Part shown: piece by piece, positions 8,812 through 12,213 of the stretch | How positions within the stretch are numbered: position 1 is the first letter of the stretch | How the letters are laid out: each line of letters begins with the position of its first letter | Assembly: GCA_964631255.1 (NCBI GenBank) | Contig: CAZVWS010000055.1 | Location: 1-12,213, forward strand | DNA from: JBGZFC01 sp964631255 | GTDB lineage: Bacteria; Bacteroidota; Bacteroidia; Bacteroidales; Dysgonomonadaceae | Direction: 5' to 3' | Length of the DNA stretch: 12,213 nucleotides | Notes under the pieces: model-generated | Database searches by the model: none | Seen by the model: only the letters and a program-made list of their open reading frames with translations | What the model was told of the DNA's origin: nothing | Position numbers and translations under genes: made by a program

Positions 8812-8833
8812 CCAACGCAAGGATAAATAAATC
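8812..8833 (+). repeat. Degenerate third copy of the GGATAAATAA hairpin repeat
   Basis: CCAACGCAAGGATAAATAAATC aligns with the first 22 bases of the copy at 8932-8967, differing at a few positions. Here the second arm of the palindrome and the GAGCGGGG tail are missing. It is probably a decayed or partial copy. Confidence 0.45.
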
Positions 8834-8931
8834 AAAGTTTGGTCTTTTGAAATTGATTTTATAACGTTTATGGTATTGTTCACTTTGTTGTAGGTGTACT
8901 CGTGATTGGCGCAATATTCTATGTCTTTACG

Positions 8932-8967
8932 CCAATGCACGGATAAATAATCCGCGGAGCGGGGAAA
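8932..8967 (+). repeat. Hairpin repeat, left inverted copy flanking the immunity-like gene
   Basis: This unit has an AATGCA lead, the palindrome CGGAT-AAATA-ATCCG (8940-8954) and a GCGGAGCGGGGAAA tail. Its reverse complement lies at 9505-9540, differing at a few substitutions and two single-base indels. It lies about 33 bases beyond the restored stop codon (9000-9002) of the Imm11-like gene. The palindromic centre and repeated occurrence resemble REP-type elements, not coding sequence. Confidence 0.65.
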
Positions 8968-8999
8968 TTCCCAATTTGGAGCATTACCTAATATCCGAT

Positions 9000-9490
9000 T
9001 TAATATTTGTCAAGTTCTTCAAACTCTATATTAGTTATTTTTGCATCTTCAAGTATTTTTTTACCCTCATTGTGCAAACAGTCGCCCCACTATCTCTTAG
9101 ATAAAAAATATCTGAGCCATCCCAAGAAGTAATATCAACTTTAAATGTCCCATAAATCCTATCCCCATCTTCATCTTTATCATAAAATGAATTACAAGTA
9201 TTTGTCTTGAAGAAAAAATATTTTAAGTCAGTTTCTTCGATGCAAATAGGATAAAACTTAATTCCTTTAACATTATTTATTTCTAAAAAATATTTAAATC
9301 TTTCAGACATAAATTTTAAAGGTCCTTGGTCGCCTATAAAATCATAAAAATTCCTCCCTTCATCAATTCTGAAGATGTTATTTTTAATAACAAAATCGTC
9401 TTGATCCAAGTCGAATAATTTGTATTTTTCTTTAGCTTCAAGTATAACTTGACTTTTTTTATGCCCTAATACTATAGTTGTAAATTCCAT
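9000..9490 (-). pseudogene. DUF1629/Imm11-like immunity protein gene with a frame break in an A7 tract
   Basis: The intact frame runs from ATG 9490 to a stop at 9035 (151 residues). Its middle reads as DUF1629/Imm11: GPLKFMSERFKYFLEINNVK, then KGIKFYPICIEE and SWDGSDIFYLRDSGATVC. Members of this family are found as immunity proteins of polymorphic toxins. The last residues, MRVKKYLKMQK, do not fit. One frame over, after an A7 tract at 9056-9062, the sequence reads ILEDAKITNIEFEELDKY and stops at 9000-9002, which is the expected C-terminal helix and strand of the family. One extra A, or a -1 slip on A_AAA_AAA, gives a 163-residue protein. No toxin gene adjoins it, so it is orphaned. It is AT-rich compared with the core genes and bracketed by inverted repeats. 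The family call is from memory of conserved patterns. Whether the gene is broken, slippage-decoded or a sequencing artefact is open. Confidence 0.6.
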
Positions 9491-9504
9491 TATTTATCAA
9501 ATAT

Positions 9505-9540
9505 TTTCCCCGCTCGCGCGGATGTTCATCTGTGCGTTGC
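9505..9540 (-). repeat. Hairpin repeat, right inverted copy flanking the immunity-like gene
   Basis: Read on the minus strand this copy has the AACGCA lead, an internal hairpin and the GAGCGGGGAAA tail, matching the copy at 8932-8967 in opposite orientation. On plus, the stem GCGCGGAT pairs with ATCTGTGC (two G-T pairs) around a GTTC loop. It ends 14 bases before the ATG of the Imm11-like gene, so the repeat forms part of that gene's leader. Confidence 0.65.
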
Positions 9541-9580
9541 TTAAAAAAGCAATTATTCAATTCAAAGTTATACGTACGTC

Positions 9581-9601
9581 GCTGGGATTTGCAATCCCGG
9601 C
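9581..9601. repeat. REP-like palindrome GGGATT-TGC-AATCCC
   Basis: The arms GCTGGGATT (9581-9589) and AATCCCGGC (9593-9601) form a 9-bp stem with one T-G pair around TGC. A related short palindrome, GGATT-TTT-AATCC, lies at 9616-9628. The GGATT/AATCC core is shared with the palindrome on the other side of the transposase relic. Confidence 0.65.
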
Positions 9602-9615
9602 TTCTTTTATTATCA

Positions 9616-9628
9616 GGATTTTTAATCC
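9616..9628. repeat. Short palindrome GGATT-TTT-AATCC
   Basis: This is a 5-bp perfect stem with a TTT loop, sharing the GGATT/AATCC arms of the palindromes at 9581 and 9911. It lies 14 bases downstream of the relic's stop codon. Confidence 0.5.
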
Positions 9629-9642
9629 GAAAAAATATAAAT

Positions 9643-9858
9643 TTACACAACAATCACGTCCAACAATTCCTTACCTCCGGCAATTTCTTGAGCATCGTTA
9701 CCGTCCTGCCAAAACTTAAAATTCTTTATTTTCTTGTCATTCCTTCCGGCATATTCAAACCGATTCAACATCCATTCCCGACGACTTTCCTGCGGATTAT
9801 TCTTCAATGTGTTTAATATCTCTTTGCTGGTAAACTTCTTAAAATTACGCCAGATATC
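9643..9858 (-). pseudogene. Internal fragment of a REP-associated tyrosine transposase (RAYT, Y1/IS200-like)
   Basis: Translating the minus strand from 9858 gives DIWRNFKKFTSKEIL, then NNPQESRREWMLNRFEYAG and KKIKNFKFWQDGNDAQEI, before diverging and stopping at 9643. These blocks match the part of Bacteroidota RAYT proteins after the HUH nickase motif, where DIxRxFKKFTSK and the FWQDGNH segment are conserved. The upstream half with the HUH motif and the downstream KLDYIHNNPV segment are both missing, so only about 60 recognisable residues remain. It cannot be active. RAYT enzymes act on REP-type palindromes, and palindromes do lie on both sides. Confidence 0.72.
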
Positions 9859-9910
9859 AGTTTTGAATATTCATTCCACAAATATATGCATTAGTTTTAA
9901 ATATTTATCT

Positions 9911-9929
9911 TACGGATTGCAAATCCTTA
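9911..9929. repeat. REP-like palindrome GGATT-GCA-AATCC
   Basis: The stem GGATT (9914-9918) pairs with AATCC (9922-9926) around GCA, extended by outer T-A and A-T pairs after one mismatch. It is the same core as the palindromes at 9581 and 9616, but on the 5' side of the transposase relic. Confidence 0.55.
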
Positions 9930-9939
9930 TAATACTGAA

Positions 9940-9962
9940 GGCGCGATTTTGGAAATCCCGCC
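9940..9962. repeat. Palindrome GGCGCGATTT / AAATCCCGCC
   Basis: A 10-bp stem with one C-C mismatch encloses a TGG loop. Together with 9911-9929 it makes a pair of adjacent hairpins just upstream of the transposase relic, an arrangement resembling paired REP units. Confidence 0.6.
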
Positions 9963-10022
9963 GACCAGCGTTATTATTTGTTCATTTGTCAGCATATCTG
10001 GTGGGACGGGGAGACGTTTAAC

Positions 10023-10054
10023 AACCCGAACGGTGTGGACTGTTCGGGTTTTTT
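10023..10054 (+). terminator. Intrinsic terminator hairpin, plus-strand orientation
   Basis: AACCCGAAC (10023-10031) pairs perfectly with GTTCGGGTT (10042-10050), followed by a T run to 10054 on the plus strand. It lies 2 bases from the stop codon of the minus-strand metallophosphoesterase gene. On minus, the hairpin is followed only by GTTAAAC, so it should work less well for that gene. No plus-strand gene is evident upstream. Confidence 0.75.
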
Positions 10055-10056
10055 AG

Positions 10057-10647
10057 TTATATTTCCAGTAGAAAAGAATTATTCACGATATTCCCTTTTC
10101 TTACAAGCGAGGAATTGATAAATGTTGTATGTTTCGACTTTTCAATACCATTACAGGCGTGAACGTGTCCAAATAAATGATACTTTGGTCGGATTTTTTG
10201 AACAACTTGCAGTAAATCTATACAGCCGAAATGATTATTGCACTCGAAATCCAGTATTCCATATGGAGGACGGTGTGTTACCAAAACATCAATATCCTGC
10301 GGTATTTGCGATAAAAGCTGCGATGTGTTACCATTTAATTCATCAGACATAAAATAAGGCACACCCCAAAATTTTTTGCCATCGATTTCTACTCCTGAAT
10401 TACACAAATAATGGCAATTTTCAGGTAAACCTTCAATGTCTTCACCATCCAGACAAAAATCATGATTTCCCGCAACAAAAATCTTACGTCGATAATCCAA
10501 ATCAGCGAACCACTTGATAAAGTCTAAAACCTCATCATCCGTACCATTTTCAGAAATATCGCCGGAATGGATGATGAGATCGGCTTTTGGTAAGTCTTTC
10601 AACAAACGATGATTGCCATGTGTGTCAGAGATGTGGAGAATTTTCAT
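10057..10647 (-). CDS. Calcineurin-like metallophosphoesterase (MPPED/UPF0046-like)
   Basis: This 196-residue protein carries the full two-metal phosphoesterase signature: DTH in HISDTHGNH (D8, H10), SGD (D30), GNHD (60-63), VTHRPP (H125) and GHVH (160-163). The compact size and the P-x-G-I-L-D segment after the third motif resemble the MPPED1/MPPED2 (T07D4.2-like) branch, whose members show phosphodiesterase activity. Here the substrate is unknown. No signal peptide is seen, so it is cytosolic. I place the start at 10647 because MKILHISDTH is the canonical N-terminus. An in-frame ATG at 10698 would add 17 residues with no family match, and would nearly abut the KTSC-like stop. It is the last gene of the KTSC-like and PARG-like set, suggesting a shared nucleotide or ADP-ribose-related job, which is inference. 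Confidence 0.92.
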   Translation of the reverse strand: MKILHISDTHGNHRLLKDLPKADLIIHSGDISENGTDDEVLDFIKWFADLDYRRKIFVAGNHDFCLDGEDIEGLPENCHYLCNSGVEIDGKKFWGVPYFMSDELNGNTSQLLSQIPQDIDVLVTHRPPYGILDFECNNHFGCIDLLQVVQKIRPKYHLFGHVHACNGIEKSKHTTFINSSLVRKGNIVNNSFLLEI

Positions 10648-10704
10648 AAAAAACTTTATCGTTACTTGCCAGCAACTATTTGGATATGTTATTACCAATA
10701 AATT

Positions 10705-10926
10705 CTACTGTTTCCATTCAAAATCAGGTTGGTTTTTTGCTATATAGGTACTGAGCCCGCAAGAAGCTGATGCAAGTTCTTTCATTTGCTCCGTTACAGT
10801 TTCTCCACAACTTTTATACGAATATTTATAGTTGCCTTCGGGAAACTGAACAATTATGTAATCGTTTCCAATTTCGTAAGCTAAAACGCCCGGTTTCTTA
10901 CCGCTGGTGCTTGTGTATGTTTTCAT
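10705..10926 (-). CDS. Small KTSC-domain-like protein
   Basis: This 73-residue protein has the pattern of the KTSC domain (named for a C-terminal extension of some lysyl-tRNA synthetases): a strand pair LAYEIGNDYIIVQFPEG, an aromatic YKYSY segment and a terminal helix with ASASCGLSTYI. The usual closing motif near an S-x-G-x-Y-x-N-x-I pattern is degenerate here. KTSC proteins occur alone or beside nucleic-acid and nucleotide enzymes, and their biochemical role is not established. The ATG at 10926 follows the PARG-like stop by 38 bases, and the metallophosphoesterase start follows 57 bases after this stop, so co-transcription is likely. No promoter is evident in either gap. Family assignment is from residue pattern only. 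Confidence 0.65.
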   Translation of the reverse strand: MKTYTSTSGKKPGVLAYEIGNDYIIVQFPEGNYKYSYKSCGETVTEQMKELASASCGLSTYIAKNQPDFEWKQ

Positions 10927-10964
10927 ATTGTCATTTATTTTTAATTGTTTTTAAGTGATTGTAT

Positions 10965-12213
10965 TTAGTGAAAATTATTTTCAAACTCTCGTAGAAAGGG
11001 TAAAATATTTCCTTCCGGATTATGGTCTCTCCATGAATTATGATCATCTATTATAGCAAAAACAACCAGCCGGAATCTGTCCTTAAACTCTGGTTCATCG
11101 AAAACTTGTTTGAATAGTTTTGCCATGTGGTGCGGTGGATTTTGGAAGGCTCCGCAGCCAAACGCACTCAACACCAAACAGTCGTGGTTGAATGTTCCGG
11201 CAATTCTCAAAATTGTTCTTATTTTCTCTTTTGACGGCTCAATCAAATCATTTGTTATGTAATACTTACTCTGAAAAAGCTCTAACTCCGGTCTATTAAT
11301 TGCAGGAACGCTCACAATTGAGATTTCAAAAGGATTTTGAAGAAAACAATATCCGTTATTCTCTGAGCCTCTTATTATTGATACGTTTTTGGAGTAAATT
11401 CCTCCGGAATCACGGTCTAACGGATAGCTGTTTTCATAATTTCTTTCCACATCATACTGATGAGAGTAATCGGCAAATTGATAAAGAGACTGAAAAAGAT
11501 TGCTTCTCCTGAAAACATTCTCCTCCTGAGCGCCGGCTCCGTCTAATACACCTCCTCCGGGATTTTGCCTGTTTGCCATGTTAAGTAAACAAACGTTATA
11601 CCCTGCATTTTTTAATAATTCGGCAGTTTCGATGCAGTCTGCCTCTATAACACTGAATTTTGTGATATAGCTGTATTCTATTGGTTTTAATGTATCGGGT
11701 TTTTTGAATAAATAGGTTTCTCTTGCTGTTAAAATGGTATCAAACTTTACTAAGCTGTTTTCACAGGAGTATTGACCTTGCAGAACAGCTTTTACGGTTT
11801 GTTGGAATATCTCTGCACGTAATTCTCTAAAACCGGCTTTGTTTTTTGATGCGGTTCTAAACTGTTTTATCCATTTGGTTGGAGAAAAAGTATTGACGAT
11901 TTCCTGTACATCATCTTTTTTATGATAAACATAATCGCCTTTTTGACGTATCCAATCACATGGTAGCGTAGGTATTCCTTCCACAACGCAGAAGTCTTGC
12001 CAATGTTCGACACCGTCTTTTTCTACAATTCCGGTTAAACCAAACTCTTCACATTCTTTTGCAAGAGCTTCTATGTCCCAGGGGCTCATCGCTCTTTTCA
12101 TAACGAGGTAGTTGTCATAAATCATTCTGTTACCATTATCCCTTTTGTATTGCTTAAATCCACCCGGATAATGTTTTTCAATGTTATCAATGGGGATAAC
12201 TAAATTAATAAAT
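10965..12213 (-). CDS. Microbial-type PARG (TIGR02452) macrodomain protein with an extra N-terminal domain, 5' end outside the window
   Basis: The C-terminal domain (from about residue 96, counting the Met at 12125 as 1) is a TIGR02452/DUF2263 macrodomain. It has the PARG signature GGG-x7-QEE (GGG 190-192, QEE 200-202), the lead-in LLNMANRQNPG, and a closing LVLSAFGCGAFQNPP block that forms the ADP-ribose pocket. Enzymes of this fold remove ADP-ribose polymers or related adducts. E201 and E202 are the likely catalytic pair. Ahead of it lies an unrelated domain with MSPWDIEALAKECEEFGL and GIPTLPCDWI. The frame does not begin at the ATG at 12125: upstream codons remain open to the window edge and read as coding (VIPIDNIEKHYPGGFKQY), in keeping with the YPGG...MSP...PCDW domain I recall from stand-alone uncharacterised proteins. 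The gene is thus partial at its 5' end. It is first of the three genes ending with the metallophosphoesterase. Confidence 0.85.
   Translation of the reverse strand, partial: FINLVIPIDNIEKHYPGGFKQYKRDNGNRMIYDNYLVMKRAMSPWDIEALAKECEEFGLTGIVEKDGVEHWQDFCVVEGIPTLPCDWIRQKGDYVYHKKDDVQEIVNTFSPTKWIKQFRTASKNKAGFRELRAEIFQQTVKAVLQGQYSCENSLVKFDTILTARETYLFKKPDTLKPIEYSYITKFSVIEADCIETAELLKNAGYNVCLLNMANRQNPGGGVLDGAGAQEENVFRRSNLFQSLYQFADYSHQYDVERNYENSYPLDRDSGGIYSKNVSIIRGSENNGYCFLQNPFEISIVSVPAINRPELELFQSKYYITNDLIEPSKEKIRTILRIAGTFNHDCLVLSAFGCGAFQNPPHHMAKLFKQVFDEPEFKDRFRLVVFAIIDDHNSWRDHNPEGNILPFLREFENNFH

Larger units (their letters stand above)
8557..8999. other. Gene-poor AT-rich stretch with hairpins and repeat copies
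   Basis: No convincing gene is seen between the sigma factor start and the immunity-like gene. The stretch holds the sigma promoter, a short hairpin TGGGG/CCCCA (8765-8769 with 8777-8781) overlapping a second small palindrome CCCACTATGGG (8778-8788), and two copies of a GGATAAATAA-containing repeat (8812-8833 and 8932-8967). A frame open from 9009 to 8782 on the minus strand has no ATG and runs straight through a repeat, so I do not call it a gene. Confidence 0.6.
9491..10056. other. Repeat-rich intergenic region with a transposase relic
   Basis: This 566-base stretch has no intact gene. It holds the right copy of the hairpin repeat, palindromes at 9581-9601, 9616-9628, 9911-9929 and 9940-9962, an internal fragment of a REP-associated transposase (9643-9858), AT-rich filler and a plus-strand terminator. 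It looks like a site of repeated small insertions and decay. Confidence 0.65.

Noticed and set aside
8782..9009. A 75-codon open frame on the minus strand (PNWEF...SADYLSVHWRKD...WRLIDIIYNP) just downstream of the immunity-like gene
   Set aside because: It has no ATG, begins right after a stop, overlaps the end of the restored Imm11-like frame and reads through the hairpin repeat. No family is recognisable. At best it is a decayed cassette remnant.
9000..9490. A toxin-immunity pair
   Set aside because: Only the immunity-like half is present. No toxin domain or secretion marker was found within the window on either strand.
9459..9653. A 64-residue minus-strand frame spanning the right hairpin repeat and the palindromes
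   Set aside because: It overlaps the start of the immunity-like gene in another frame and consists mostly of repeat sequence.
9581..9962. The cluster of short palindromes considered as a CRISPR array
   Set aside because: Spacing is irregular, the units are only 13-23 bases and not identical, and no cas gene is near. They fit REP-like elements.
9734..10021. A plus-strand 95-residue frame ending next to the terminator at 10023
   Set aside because: It is antisense to the transposase relic, crosses two palindromes and shows no protein family. Its proximity to the terminator is noted as a possible RNA end, not as coding evidence.
8560..10056. tRNA or other structured RNA genes in the gene-poor region
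   Set aside because: No cloverleaf-like arrangement or T-loop motif was seen. Only simple hairpins are evident.
10648..10698. An upstream in-frame ATG that would extend the metallophosphoesterase by 17 residues
   Set aside because: The extension has no family match, while MKILHISDTH at 10647 is the typical start of this enzyme group.

Overview
The window looks like a piece of a Bacteroidales (Bacteroidota) chromosome. The reasons are a DUF2723 multi-pass membrane protein, a short ECF sigma factor of the type common in this order, TAnnTTTG-type -7 promoter elements before several genes, no clear Shine-Dalgarno sequences, and a remnant of a Bacteroidota-type REP-associated transposase with palindromes around it. 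Genus cannot be fixed from the sequence. Every protein gene I accept is on the minus strand, so transcription runs from high to low coordinates.

Positions 1-8560 are ordinary core genome. In transcription order they hold an ECF sigma factor (8038-8556), a PcrA/UvrD-type helicase (5599-7935), a class I [4Fe-4S] fumarase (3833-5473) and an 1155-residue DUF2723 (TMEM260-like) membrane protein (113-3580). Each appears to be its own transcription unit: hairpin terminators lie after the sigma factor, the fumarase and the DUF2723 gene, and each gene has a candidate promoter. The uvrD promoter is so close to the ATG that its mRNA may be almost leaderless.

Positions 8560-10056 are a degraded, AT-rich accessory patch. 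It contains an orphan DUF1629/Imm11-like gene, a candidate polymorphic-toxin immunity gene. Its reading frame breaks in an A7 tract, and one extra A (or a -1 slip) restores the family-like C-terminus. Inverted copies of a roughly 36-bp hairpin repeat bracket this gene, and a third, degenerate copy lies further out. Next comes an internal fragment of a REP-associated (Y1/IS200-like) transposase with four imperfect palindromes beside it, and a plus-strand terminator hairpin with no evident gene.

Positions 10057-12213 hold a compact three-gene set: a microbial-type PARG/TIGR02452-family macrodomain protein with an extra N-terminal domain, a small KTSC-like protein, and a calcineurin-type metallophosphoesterase. 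The PARG-like frame stays open to the window edge, so that gene is partial here. Together they suggest an accessory module that processes ADP-ribose or other NAD-derived or nucleotide substrates. This is the part of the window most likely to hide an undescribed function.
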